From the IMG/VR virus record IMGVR_UViG_3300046692_000091, positions 1-64,000 of that record: DNA of 64,000 nucleotides. One strand, written 5' to 3'. This document shows, piece by piece, positions 8,369 to 15,174 of this stretch. This DNA comes from a virus. The position numbers and the translations under genes are program-made. The notes under the pieces were generated by a model. That model was not told where the DNA came from. It worked only from the letters and a program-made list of their open reading frames with translations, and did not search any database. Position 1 is the stretch's first letter. Every line of letters begins with the position of its first letter.

Positions 8369-8397
8369 CATTGAAACAGAATAAACACCTATATTAC
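8369..8397 (+). promoter_or_regulatory. Early-type phage promoter
   Basis: CATTGAAAC (8369-8377, a variant of the upstream box), 12-base gap, TATATTAC at 8390-8397, 46 bases before the ATG at 8436. Confidence 0.75.
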
Positions 8398-8435
8398 TAC
8401 CTTGATAATGCACCACTAATTTAAGGATAATGATC

Positions 8436-8720
8436 ATGACCGTTGTGAAGAATCTCCTTGGCATAATTGTAGTCTGTGCCACATTTGCAGCCACCACCTA
8501 CAACCAATCCCGCTTGGATCGTAATGATGCCATGCGTCGTATCCCAAAAGAAATCGAAAGTGCGCTCAAGCACTTCGTCTTCAAGCCGACCTTCGATGAA
8601 CTGAAAGGTCAGATGGAATTCTTTAGAATTTACACCGTAATGGGTATCTTCTTTCAGAAGCACAAAGATGAGTTCATTGCAGAACTCGACAAACAAATCA
8701 AAATGGCATCTAACGGTTAA
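8436..8720 (+). CDS. Early membrane-anchored protein, 94 aa
   Basis: The ATG at 8436 is preferred over 8430 because the AAGGA-to-ATG spacing then matches the neighbouring early genes. One membrane segment (residues 4-22, VKNLLGIIVVCATFAATT) precedes a helical charged domain of about 70 residues. It has the same plan as the 6114 and 6483 proteins. Function unknown. Confidence 0.7.
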   Translation: MTVVKNLLGIIVVCATFAATTYNQSRLDRNDAMRRIPKEIESALKHFVFKPTFDELKGQMEFFRIYTVMGIFFQKHKDEFIAELDKQIKMASNG

Positions 8721-8733
8721 TTAAGGAAGTTTC

Positions 8734-8913
8734 ATGAAGAATGCAGTTGGCGCAGTTGTAGCGATCGCAACCATTGGTGGCCTGGGTTATTTGGCATACT
8801 GTCGCTACATGACCAAAGTACTTGATGCTGGTACAGATCAAGTTGTCAAAGGAATGGCAAACGTTAATGTCAAAAACAATCAAGTGATTCACTTGGGCCA
8901 CACTAAGGAGTAA
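8734..8913 (+). CDS. Small membrane protein, 59 aa
   Basis: TTAAGGAAG lies 6 bases before the ATG. A membrane segment covers about residues 4-22 (AVGAVVAIATIGGLGYLAY), then a polar tail of about 35 residues. Lies 13 bases after its neighbour. Function unknown. Confidence 0.7.
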   Translation: MKNAVGAVVAIATIGGLGYLAYCRYMTKVLDAGTDQVVKGMANVNVKNNQVIHLGHTKE

Positions 8914-8917
8914 CACC

Positions 8918-9355
8918 ATGCAGAAAGATTCACTCGCTTTCCAAATCGCTTTCTACACTGGATTGACCAAACGCATCCAAGCTGCTGGTTTCGCTCTCGG
9001 GCAGGAAACGCCATTGGTTGGCAAAACGTACAAAGGCTATCTGATCAAACAGATCCGCTGTACGATGGAAGTGCACGAAGCGTCTTACGCCGCAACGTAC
9101 ACCGACAAAGAGGGCAAGGAAGGGCATTGTGTTGAAGTGCTTCGCTTCGAAAATGACCAGGTGAAGAAATTCATCGCCCAACGTTTCAACGTAATGCTCT
9201 TCACTCGTGAAGTTATCGATGTAGCCGTAATCGGTTATGACGGCATTGCAGTTGATGGTGATCCAATCAGCTTGGGTGCAACTTCTGGTGAAAGCCAGAT
9301 GAGCCCTGATGCTCGGTTGTTCTTCGATTCTCGACTGGTAGGGAACAAGGAATGA
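8918..9355 (+). CDS. Soluble early protein, 145 aa
   Basis: AAGGAGTAACACC precedes the ATG. The protein has no membrane segment and looks alpha/beta. I recognise no motif. Its stop overlaps the next start (ATGA), so both are probably made together. Placed in the early array by position only. Confidence 0.75.
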   Translation: MQKDSLAFQIAFYTGLTKRIQAAGFALGQETPLVGKTYKGYLIKQIRCTMEVHEASYAATYTDKEGKEGHCVEVLRFENDQVKKFIAQRFNVMLFTREVIDVAVIGYDGIAVDGDPISLGATSGESQMSPDARLFFDSRLVGNKE

Positions 9356-9561
9356 TGGAAGTTAACAAATGGCCTACTGCATTCTTGCGTAAGTCGGTAC
9401 AGAAGAAACTTCAGGTTAAGGAACACAACCTGTCGTACGAGGCTAGGAAAGCCACATTCGTTGGTCATCCACGGGATACTGACATCGGCCCACGTGGCCA
9501 AACTGAACTTGAAGCATCCACCGCTTTTGCTGAAACGATCCTTCAGTACAAAAGCAAATAA
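9352..9561 (+). CDS. Small basic early protein, 69 aa
   Basis: ATG at 9352 overlaps the previous stop (ATGATG; an ATG at 9355 is also possible). The N-terminal half is Lys/Arg-rich (RKSVQKKLQVKEH), which could suit nucleic-acid or membrane-surface contact. Followed at once by a UUCG hairpin. Function unknown. Confidence 0.7.
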   Translation: MMEVNKWPTAFLRKSVQKKLQVKEHNLSYEARKATFVGHPRDTDIGPRGQTELEASTAFAETILQYKSK

Positions 9562-9567
9562 ACTTGT

Positions 9568-9583
9568 GGGGACTTCGGTCCCC
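9568..9583 (+). terminator. GGGGAC-TTCG-GTCCCC hairpin
   Basis: A perfect 6-base stem with TTCG loop, followed by TATAGTTTCTC. It ends the unit that starts at 8390. No TATATTAC element follows before the next gene. Confidence 0.7.
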
Positions 9584-9652
9584 TATAGTTTCTCTATAAT
9601 GCATCGTATCGATTTATTATAAAGACACTATCCCACATTAAGAGTAAACATC

Positions 9653-9823
9653 ATGAAAAACCATATCTATTTCGTAATTGGTCTGACCATCGGTTCGATT
9701 GGTTTGGCTAACTTGTCTGCTCTGGCAGATGATCGTAAGGAAGTTGTAACTGTAGTTAAGAAGCAAACCATTCTCGGCCATCGCATTGGTCCTAATGGGC
9801 AAGAAATGCTGGTAGTTAAATAA
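9653..9823 (+). CDS. Small exported protein with signal peptide, 56 aa
   Basis: ATG at 9653 after CCCACATTAAGAGTAAACATC. MKN is followed by a hydrophobic core (IYFVIGLTIGSIGLANLS) and an ALA|DD site near residue 25, a classical Sec signal with an A-X-A end. The mature part would be about 31 residues, polar, and periplasmic. The product could instead stay anchored. Function unknown. Confidence 0.65.
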   Translation: MKNHIYFVIGLTIGSIGLANLSALADDRKEVVTVVKKQTILGHRIGPNGQEMLVVK

Positions 9824-9848
9824 CCCCACCTGCAAAGGAATACCGACT

Positions 9849-10052
9849 ATGAATCTGCTGACTCGCGTTGCTATCACTGCTACCGCTGGTATCGCTTCTG
9901 GCTTGGGTATCACCCTGCTGAAAGAAGGTATCAAACACGTCCACTCGGAAGACAAAGATGTACGCTTCGATGCCACCATCTTCGTGGGCGCTGGTGCGTT
10001 CTGCTTGGCTGCTGGTGTCACGGCTGTTCTCTCGACCGTCTTCGAGGAATGA
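9849..10052 (+). CDS. Two-pass membrane protein, 67 aa
   Basis: AAAGGAATACCGACT precedes the ATG. Gly/Ala-rich membrane segments at about residues 7-24 and 43-64 flank a charged loop (KEGIKHVHSEDKDVR). It shares plan and composition with the 10783 gene (TAGIASGLGITLL versus AGAATGVGVLFL), probably a paralogue. Overlaps the next gene (ATGA). Confidence 0.75.
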   Translation: MNLLTRVAITATAGIASGLGITLLKEGIKHVHSEDKDVRFDATIFVGAGAFCLAAGVTAVLSTVFEE

Positions 10053-10333
10053 CAGGCTGGCAAACTGTGATGACACTGCTGCCCTACGTGGGCAGCATTT
10101 TATTGTCGTTCGGTGAAGCTTCAGTAAAAGCTTTCCAATCCCGTAACATTGCACATGGTCATGAGAAGCCGGCGTTCTACACATCGGTCCTGGTATCATC
10201 GACTAACGTTGCAAACATTACTTTCGTAGTCATGGGTGGTTGGTGGGTATTGTTACCTATAGCCATCGGTGGTTCATTCGGCACCGTATTCGCAATGCGC
10301 TTACACAAACATTTATTTAAGGAAAAGTCATGA
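10049..10333 (+). CDS. Polytopic membrane protein, 94 aa
   Basis: ATG overlaps the previous stop (ATGA). Three hydrophobic segments appear at about residues 6-22, 44-62 and 65-83, and the C-terminus is basic (RLHKHLFKEKS). Its stop overlaps the next start. It could be a small channel or a membrane-complex inhibitor. Family unknown. Confidence 0.7.
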   Translation: MTGWQTVMTLLPYVGSILLSFGEASVKAFQSRNIAHGHEKPAFYTSVLVSSTNVANITFVVMGGWWVLLPIAIGGSFGTVFAMRLHKHLFKEKS

Positions 10334-10722
10334 AACTCATTCAAAAAGCACTCGGTGCCCTGGTCAAGATCAAATCCTTCATCGTTATCCGTGACGACAA
10401 GCAACAACGTCTCGTTGATACTGAAGTCGATGCGATCATGGGTCACATCCGTGCGCTCTATCCACAGTTCATGACCGCTGGTAGTGATTTCAATATCATC
10501 CGTACTACAGGTGCGATCGAGTTGGACTTCAAACAAATGTCCTTCTACAAACAATCTTTCCGTGATCTTGGTATCGCCTTGAGCAATGCCACGCCTGAAA
10601 TGCAAGAAGCTGGTTTCAACATGTATCTGCGTTTCGGTAACAACATGATCCCAGTCAAAGTCTACAAACAAGTAGATATTGGTCGTGGTCATCTTTGCCG
10701 CATGATGAAGCCTGCGATTTAA
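10330..10722 (+). CDS. Soluble early protein, 130 aa
   Basis: AAGGAAAAGTC precedes the ATG, which overlaps the previous stop (ATGA). Basic N-terminus (KLIQKALGALVKIKSF), then an alpha/beta-looking body with Phe and Met. No motif recognised. Its final codons run into the upstream box of the next promoter. Confidence 0.7.
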   Translation: MKLIQKALGALVKIKSFIVIRDDKQQRLVDTEVDAIMGHIRALYPQFMTAGSDFNIIRTTGAIELDFKQMSFYKQSFRDLGIALSNATPEMQEAGFNMYLRFGNNMIPVKVYKQVDIGRGHLCRMMKPAI

Positions 10723-10744
10723 AACATTTAAACGACTATATTAC
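10716..10744 (+). promoter_or_regulatory. Early-type phage promoter overlapping a stop codon
   Basis: GATTTAAAA at 10716-10724 contains the stop codon of the 10330 gene; 12-base gap, then TATATTAC at 10737-10744, 46 bases before the ATG at 10783. Confidence 0.8.
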
Positions 10745-10782
10745 TGTTGTGATAACAGTTATCAATTTAAGGAGTTTCACCT

Positions 10783-10974
10783 ATGTCCGTATTCGAAAAT
10801 CTTGTTGCTGGTGGTTCTGCTGGTGCTGCTACCGGAGTTGGTGTCCTCTTCCTGACCGAAGGTAACCGGTTCCGCAAGGAAGGCGATAAGAAGAGTGCGG
10901 CCATTCTTCTAACCGCCGGTGCCATTGTTGGTCTGACTGGTATCTGCCACTTCGTTAATCTGCTTCGTAAGTAA
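10783..10974 (+). CDS. Two-pass membrane protein, 63 aa
   Basis: AAGGAGTTTCACCT precedes the ATG. Gly/Ala-rich segment at about residues 8-26, loop EGNRFRKEGDKKS, second segment at about 39-58. Likely paralogue of the 9849 protein. First gene of its unit. Function unknown. Confidence 0.75.
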   Translation: MSVFENLVAGGSAGAATGVGVLFLTEGNRFRKEGDKKSAAILLTAGAIVGLTGICHFVNLLRK

Positions 10975-11003
10975 TTAACCAATCTAAGTTTAGGAGTATC
11001 CCC

Positions 11004-11120
11004 ATGGGTTCTTTCGTCAAGATCGTTATCGTTGCAGTAACCTGCGGCGTAGTTCAACAACTCGTTACTTCGGTTTCCGAGGCGTACCGTCCATCTCCGA
11101 AGGTTGAAGAACCTAAGTAA
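11004..11120 (+). CDS. Tiny membrane protein, 38 aa
   Basis: TTAGGAG lies 8 bases before the ATG. One membrane segment (residues 4-21, FVKIVIVAVTCGVVQQLV) with a short Pro/Lys/Glu tail (SPKVEEPK). It resembles the 11173 gene in size and tail. Function unknown. Confidence 0.6.
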   Translation: MGSFVKIVIVAVTCGVVQQLVTSVSEAYRPSPKVEEPK

Positions 11121-11172
11121 GTTCTTCTGTAAGTCTCCCACCGAATTTCAAATTAAGCTAGGGGCAATAACC

Positions 11173-11307
11173 ATGGGCAAAGCATTTATGGAAATGGGCG
11201 TGATTGGCAAGGTGATCGTGGTTCTGATCATTGCCAGTACCACCAAAGAATGTGTTCGGCACATTGCTGAAACCATTCGCATGAACAAAGAAGCATCCCC
11301 GAAGTAA
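11173..11307 (+). CDS. Tiny membrane protein, 44 aa
   Basis: I chose the ATG at 11173, which has TAGGGGC upstream; an earlier in-frame ATG at 11104 lies inside the previous gene. One membrane segment covers residues 9-22 (GVIGKVIVVLIIAS), with an amphipathic tail ending in KEASPK. Function unknown. Confidence 0.6.
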   Translation: MGKAFMEMGVIGKVIVVLIIASTTKECVRHIAETIRMNKEASPK

Positions 11308-11358
11308 TCGGCGATTCCGCCTGCTGTACGTTTACTACCCCACGTAAGGAGTAACACC

Positions 11359-11529
11359 ATGTTCAGTACTCTTCTGAAAGTTGCTGGTATCGCCGCTATC
11401 GGTTACATCGGTTTCCAAGTCGGTCGTCACTGGGATGAAATCTCTGCGGAGATGGAAACCCTGGACCCACCGACGCCAACTGAACCCACTGTGGTCGTTG
11501 ATTCACCAATGCCACCGGCTGGAGAATAA
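11359..11529 (+). CDS. Small membrane-anchored protein with Pro-rich tail, 56 aa
   Basis: TAAGGAGTAACACC precedes the ATG. Membrane segment at residues 4-20, then an acidic, Pro/Thr-rich tail (ETLDPPTPTEPTVVVDSP) likely disordered. Lies 3 bases before the next gene. Function unknown. Confidence 0.65.
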   Translation: MFSTLLKVAGIAAIGYIGFQVGRHWDEISAEMETLDPPTPTEPTVVVDSPMPPAGE

Positions 11530-11532
11530 GTC

Positions 11533-11817
11533 ATGTCATTACTCGGTTCACTGATCAAGATCGGCGCAGTCGCCACCCTCGTTGTATTAGGTCAACGACT
11601 CTGGGACCGCTATCAGGTTGAAGACCTGTATGTGGAACTGGATGCGATCGTTGATCGTGTCCGGGCTGACAAAGGTCGGCGAGGAACTGTGCGTGCACAT
11701 GTCCTGGTCGAAGCAAAAGAACTCATCGCGATGTATGAACGTAAAGTAAATTACGTTGATTCATTGAATGAGCTCCGCCGTAACGTTGAGATCTACATCG
11801 AGTCGATCCCTGACTGA
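11533..11817 (+). CDS. Early membrane-anchored protein, 94 aa
   Basis: GGAGAATAAGTC precedes the ATG. Membrane segment at residues 4-20 (LGSLIKIGAVATLVVLGQ), then a helical, highly charged domain of about 70 residues that may form a coiled coil. It matches the anchor-plus-helix plan of the 6114, 6483 and 8436 proteins. Last gene before a strong terminator. Confidence 0.7.
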   Translation: MSLLGSLIKIGAVATLVVLGQRLWDRYQVEDLYVELDAIVDRVRADKGRRGTVRAHVLVEAKELIAMYERKVNYVDSLNELRRNVEIYIESIPD

Positions 11818-11826
11818 TGTCCGGGG

Positions 11827-11846
11827 TGGGGGGCTTCGGTCCCCCA
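11827..11846 (+). terminator. G-rich UUCG terminator
   Basis: TGGGGGGC (11827-11834), TTCG, GTCCCCCA (11839-11846) with one G-T pair, followed by CTTTCTTTTTTATA. It closes the unit from 10737. Confidence 0.85.
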
Positions 11847-11895
11847 TCTCAACTTTCTTTTTTATACCGTATTAATTTTATTTAGGGGTTAACAC

Positions 11896-12231
11896 ATGTC
11901 CAACATCAAACTAGAAATCGCTGGGAAGATTGCATTCGCTGTAATAGCTACAGTAGCATTTGTTGCTATCGCGCAAGCTGCTGCACCAATGCGTGAGATC
12001 AATACAATCATCGAAGAAGTAAAGCTCGATTGGGTTGATGCTAAAATGCGTCAGTCCATTAATGACAAATACAATGCTGGTAAGTTAACTCGGCTTGCCT
12101 GGTTGGAAGCTATGCATAACGGTCCAGCTGCAACGTTATGGTTGCGCCTGTCTACAACTTATCCAAATCATACACACTACATCGCAAAACGTATCCGTCA
12201 AGAATATCCACATGCAACCAAATGGGTTTAA
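11896..12231 (+). CDS. Membrane-anchored or exported protein, 111 aa
   Basis: TTTAGGGGTTAACAC precedes the ATG. A hydrophobic stretch (residues 9-28, IAFAVIATVAFVAIAQAAAP) could be a signal peptide cut after AQA, or an anchor. The rest is helical with several Trp and Arg. No TATATTAC element is seen upstream. Function unknown. Confidence 0.7.
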   Translation: MSNIKLEIAGKIAFAVIATVAFVAIAQAAAPMREINTIIEEVKLDWVDAKMRQSINDKYNAGKLTRLAWLEAMHNGPAATLWLRLSTTYPNHTHYIAKRIRQEYPHATKWV

Positions 12232-12233
12232 TC

Positions 12234-12437
12234 ATGCGCAAGATAGCTCTATCCCTGGCAATGTGCTGCGCCTGTATCATTGGCGTGGCTCAAGCCATGT
12301 GGGAAATCGAACAACCGGTTGGTGGCGTTTCAGAACAGTTCTGTAAGCGCCCTGATCGTCCTTGCACAGCTTTTAGCTACGAGGTGACCTATGAGTCAGT
12401 CGCCGCAACTTCAATCCCTACAGAGATCGTCCAGTGA
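12234..12437 (+). CDS. Small exported Cys-containing protein, 67 aa
   Basis: ATG at 12234, 2 bases after the previous stop. MRK, a hydrophobic core (IALSLAMCCACIIGV) and AQA give a clear signal peptide of about 20 residues. The mature part has two Cys (FCKRPDRPC) that could pair in the periplasm. It overlaps the next gene by GTGA. Function unknown. Confidence 0.65.
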   Translation: MRKIALSLAMCCACIIGVAQAMWEIEQPVGGVSEQFCKRPDRPCTAFSYEVTYESVAATSIPTEIVQ

Positions 12438-12739
12438 TCGTTAAAACGTTTCCAACTCATTCCCAGATCTGGCCTGCTGTACCGAAAGGTAAAGTGGACA
12501 AGCTCCGTAACTTGATCGTCAAGAACATGATGTTCCCTGATAACCAACCGGCCTGGCAAGTTTCAGGTCCTAAAGGTGAACAGGGTTTCAATGTTCGTAT
12601 TCCTGGTATCTACTCTGCTGAAGAAGTAGAAGTGTATCGTCAGGAAATGTCATCGGCTGACTGGGAACTCCGGAAAGTCAAACACCATGCTGGGAACACA
12701 ATTATCGTTCTCGTCAAAACAGGAAATGACCATGCTTGA
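12434..12739 (+). CDS. YW/GW-domain family protein, 101 aa, GTG start
   Basis: GTG at 12434 overlaps the previous stop (GTGA). The second half (FNVRIPGIYSAEEVEVYRQE, then a Trp and VKHHAG) matches the pattern aromatic-beta, G, helix with RxE, DW/GW, V-x-HG found at the C-termini of the proteins at 15717, 18250, 18646 and 19988. It is the most diverged of that family. No catalytic motif. Overlaps the next gene start. Confidence 0.7.
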   Translation: MIVKTFPTHSQIWPAVPKGKVDKLRNLIVKNMMFPDNQPAWQVSGPKGEQGFNVRIPGIYSAEEVEVYRQEMSSADWELRKVKHHAGNTIIVLVKTGNDHA

Positions 12740-13247
12740 GTTGTCGCCACTTGTTACACAACTGTTCCGTACCATCCCAACGAATGACACAATTGAGAAC
12801 TGGCGTGAGCTGGCTCATTTATTCGTTACCGCGATGAATACGGAACAACCCGATTGGTTGGACGATTGCCCAGTGCTACTCGCTGGTGACCCCAACGAAT
12901 GGGATTGGATGGCGTGGTTGATCGTTCTCAAGTGTCTTGTTGAGAAGGGTTTTAAGCTTCAGGTTGGTAACTGCAAGTCCTACTGGTTCCTAAAGAGCCA
13001 AACTTCCAAGTGGGCTACGATCGAAGGTGAACATAAGCTGATCGAGCTTTGTTTCGTGTCTCTATTCGGGGATACCTTCTCTGGCCATGCCACTGAGTAT
13101 TACCCTTCATCTGATGCACTGCAGGCTATTCGTGCATTGCGTCGTCGTATCGTGGATGACCTGACTACGAAAGATTCTGGTTTCGGTTGGTCGGTTGAAG
13201 AAGCCATTCGTCTTAATGGGAAGAGTCATGTTGCGATTCCTGCGTAA
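12732..13247 (+). CDS. Soluble early protein, 171 aa
   Basis: I chose the ATG at 12732, preceded by AGGAAATGAC and overlapping the previous stop; an in-frame start at 12687 lies deep in that gene. Trp-rich, mostly helical, no membrane segment. Overlaps the next gene by about 20 bases. Function unknown. Confidence 0.7.
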   Translation: MLELSPLVTQLFRTIPTNDTIENWRELAHLFVTAMNTEQPDWLDDCPVLLAGDPNEWDWMAWLIVLKCLVEKGFKLQVGNCKSYWFLKSQTSKWATIEGEHKLIELCFVSLFGDTFSGHATEYYPSSDALQAIRALRRRIVDDLTTKDSGFGWSVEEAIRLNGKSHVAIPA

Positions 13248-13446
13248 ACTGTTGGGTCTGTGTAATCACGAATACCAGATGATCTCCCGTGAACGAGTTA
13301 AGTCTCGTCCGGGGGCTACATTTATTTCGATTGATCGTGCTGGTAAGTACGACACTCATGAATTGTTCGTGTTCCAATGTGCTCATTGCTGCACTGTTCG
13401 TACACGACGTGTTGATTTGGTTACGGGAAAAGTGAAATGCCGTTAG
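13228..13446 (+). CDS. Small zinc-ribbon-like protein, 72 aa
   Basis: ATG at 13228 with GGGAAGAGTC upstream. A basic N-terminus (MLRFLRKLLG) precedes Cys12-X-His14 and, after about 36 residues, Cys51-X2-Cys54. This C-x-H...C-x2-C set would bind one zinc ion and recurs in the 13640 protein. Possibly a nucleic-acid or protein adaptor. Overlaps the next gene. Confidence 0.65.
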   Translation: MLRFLRKLLGLCNHEYQMISRERVKSRPGATFISIDRAGKYDTHELFVFQCAHCCTVRTRRVDLVTGKVKCR

Positions 13447-13643
13447 GTATGGCCGGTGGAGTTATCTTCGCCATGACTGTTATGTTGATCATCTCTATTC
13501 TGGCAGCAATCGTTGTCATCAATAAAGATAGCCACGATCGCAATGGTCAGTTGATGTGGACCTTCGGGACAATGGGTGTAGAGGTACTGGTTATTTTCGT
13601 AACCATGACTAACTACATCAATCACGGGATAGGTGCTGCATGA
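13437..13643 (+). CDS. Two-pass membrane protein, 68 aa
   Basis: ATG at 13437 overlaps the 13228 gene by 10 bases. Segments at about residues 6-28 (GVIFAMTVMLIISILAAIVV) and 42-60 flank a short polar loop (NKDSHDRNGQ). Its stop overlaps the next start. Function unknown. Confidence 0.7.
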   Translation: MPLGMAGGVIFAMTVMLIISILAAIVVINKDSHDRNGQLMWTFGTMGVEVLVIFVTMTNYINHGIGAA

Positions 13644-13906
13644 TGATCCCATGGATAACACTAGCGGTAGCCTTGGCAGCTCTTGTAGTTGCCGTTATCG
13701 CTCTTTACAGAGCAACTCATACCGAGCGTAAGGTTATGGTGATACCACCGCCTTGCTCTCACAAGTGGAGTGTGCGTGATTTCTCTAACCAGACTGATCG
13801 AAACTACCGCTGCACGGGGTATGTGTACATCATGCAGTGTGCCAACTGTGGTGATCTTAAAGACATGCATGTTAACGTTAACGGACGCAATCGGACGGAA
13901 CATTAA
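13640..13906 (+). CDS. Membrane-anchored zinc-ribbon-like protein, 88 aa
   Basis: ATGATG at 13640 overlaps the previous stop. One membrane segment at residues 4-24, then Cys39-X-His41 and Cys67-X2-Cys70 with Gly71, the same metal-site spacing style as the 13228 protein but with an added anchor. Its stop overlaps the next start (TAATG). Function unknown. Confidence 0.7.
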   Translation: MMIPWITLAVALAALVVAVIALYRATHTERKVMVIPPPCSHKWSVRDFSNQTDRNYRCTGYVYIMQCANCGDLKDMHVNVNGRNRTEH

Positions 13907-14403
13907 TGAAAGACGAAACTCTGTACCAAGCATTCCAGGCTTTGTTCTTCACCTGCTGGCAATCGAAAGATGCTAAAAAGAACTACACCGAAAAGCTTCG
14001 TGCTCTGTGTGAACTCGGTGAAGGGGTATGGCCTGAGCGTTTCGAGATGGTTCGAGGCAACCATGCCTGGCCCAACTGGCAACAGCGTTACAATGACCCT
14101 GAGGCTATTCTGCCTCAGCAGATCTGTGACGATGCATTGCTGCAACGTATTACGATCGAGATGTTGATGGACTGCTCGTTTCATGCTCGGAATGATTGGT
14201 ACATCAATATCGAAGGTAATCGTCGTGTTGATGATGGCTTGGGTGCAATCAAGTTGACCTACTATAACCGTGTCTCGGAAGAGACTCTGTATATCGGTCA
14301 GTTCTTCGGTTGCGGTATTACCAGCAATGCCATTATTGAAGTGGGTCGACACATCCGCTTCATTGAAGGTGCTTCTAATCCAATGACGGCCGATACTGAA
14401 TGA
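13906..14403 (+). CDS. Soluble early protein, 165 aa
   Basis: ATG overlaps the previous stop (TAATG). A Trp-rich N-terminal half (FFTCWQSKD, HAWPNW) is followed by an alpha/beta-looking region. No motif recognised. Coupled by ATGA to the next membrane protein. Confidence 0.7.
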   Translation: MKDETLYQAFQALFFTCWQSKDAKKNYTEKLRALCELGEGVWPERFEMVRGNHAWPNWQQRYNDPEAILPQQICDDALLQRITIEMLMDCSFHARNDWYINIEGNRRVDDGLGAIKLTYYNRVSEETLYIGQFFGCGITSNAIIEVGRHIRFIEGASNPMTADTE

Positions 14404-14648
14404 TCCAGATAACTTCAATGGGTTTCTGGGCAGCATGTGCATTGATCAGTGTTGCCATTGCCTTCTTAGGTGGATGGCATCATTGGCACCTGGATGAACG
14501 CTTTCGTGAACTAAAGGTTCACAATGACAGTCAGGTTAAATACTTCAGTACAATCGTGCACTTGTTCGGTTGTATTGCATGGATAATCCTGGCTGCAATC
14601 TGTTGTGGAATGATGGTTTACATGGACATCAAAGCACGGGGATTGTAA
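14400..14648 (+). CDS. Two-pass membrane protein, 82 aa
   Basis: ATG overlaps the previous stop (ATGA). Segments at about residues 6-25 and 49-74, with a His/Trp/Arg-rich polar loop between. Last gene before a terminator. Function unknown. Confidence 0.7.
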   Translation: MIQITSMGFWAACALISVAIAFLGGWHHWHLDERFRELKVHNDSQVKYFSTIVHLFGCIAWIILAAICCGMMVYMDIKARGL

Positions 14649-14659
14649 AAGTACTGACA

Positions 14660-14706
14660 CCCCCTACCTAATGTGGAGACAGGCTACTAAGAGCATAGGA
14701 GGGGGC
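14660..14706 (+). terminator. Long-loop terminator
   Basis: CCCCCTACCTA (14660-14670) pairs with TAGGAGGGGG (14696-14705) with one bulged A; a loop of about 25 bases lies between, and CTTTTTATC follows. It closes the unit of coupled genes from 11896. Confidence 0.75.
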
Positions 14707-14793
14707 TTTTTATCGCTTTAATTGGGAGTAGAGTCTTTAGCTCTACTCTTCCTTTATTCTTTTTGCTCTACGATAACCCAACAGGGGATTACT

Positions 14794-15132
14794 ATGAAAC
14801 TGGTAACGGCTTCATCTTCTGCACGTATATTTCTTGATGCCAAGCTGGCTACAACAATTTATACGGATGAGAACTCTAACAAGCAGACTGTTTACTCATG
14901 GCGTGTGATAATCGATGGTGATTATGTTGCATACGTGGCAACACACTCTCGCCGGCTAAGGGATCTGGTTGATGCTAAATGGTTCCCCTCTAAAGTTACA
15001 TTGGGTGAGTACATTGCACTCATCTCTCTTTATGAGGATGGTGAACCTGAATCGGAAGATATGTTCACTGAGACAACGTCGGTATACTCGTTTGATGAGT
15101 ATATTGCTTATCTAGATGAAGATTCTGTCTAG
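14794..15132 (+). CDS. Soluble acidic early protein, 112 aa
   Basis: I chose ATG 14794 with AGGGGATT upstream; an in-frame start at 14722 has no ribosome site and would cover the terminator tail. Beta-rich N-terminal half, strongly acidic C-terminal half (EDGEPESEDMF, YLDEDS). Family unknown. The acidic tail could act as a nucleic-acid mimic, but this is speculative. Confidence 0.7.
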   Translation: MKLVTASSSARIFLDAKLATTIYTDENSNKQTVYSWRVIIDGDYVAYVATHSRRLRDLVDAKWFPSKVTLGEYIALISLYEDGEPESEDMFTETTSVYSFDEYIAYLDEDSV

Positions 15133-15174
15133 TAAGTCGGTACATTAACTTTAATACCACAATAGGGATTCACC

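Noticed and set aside
9585-9625. CTATAAT and TTATTATAAAG stretches that could be a host sigma-70 -10 box.
   Set aside because: No convincing -35 box at 16-18 bases; simple AT-richness explains it. The 9653 gene still needs some promoter or readthrough.
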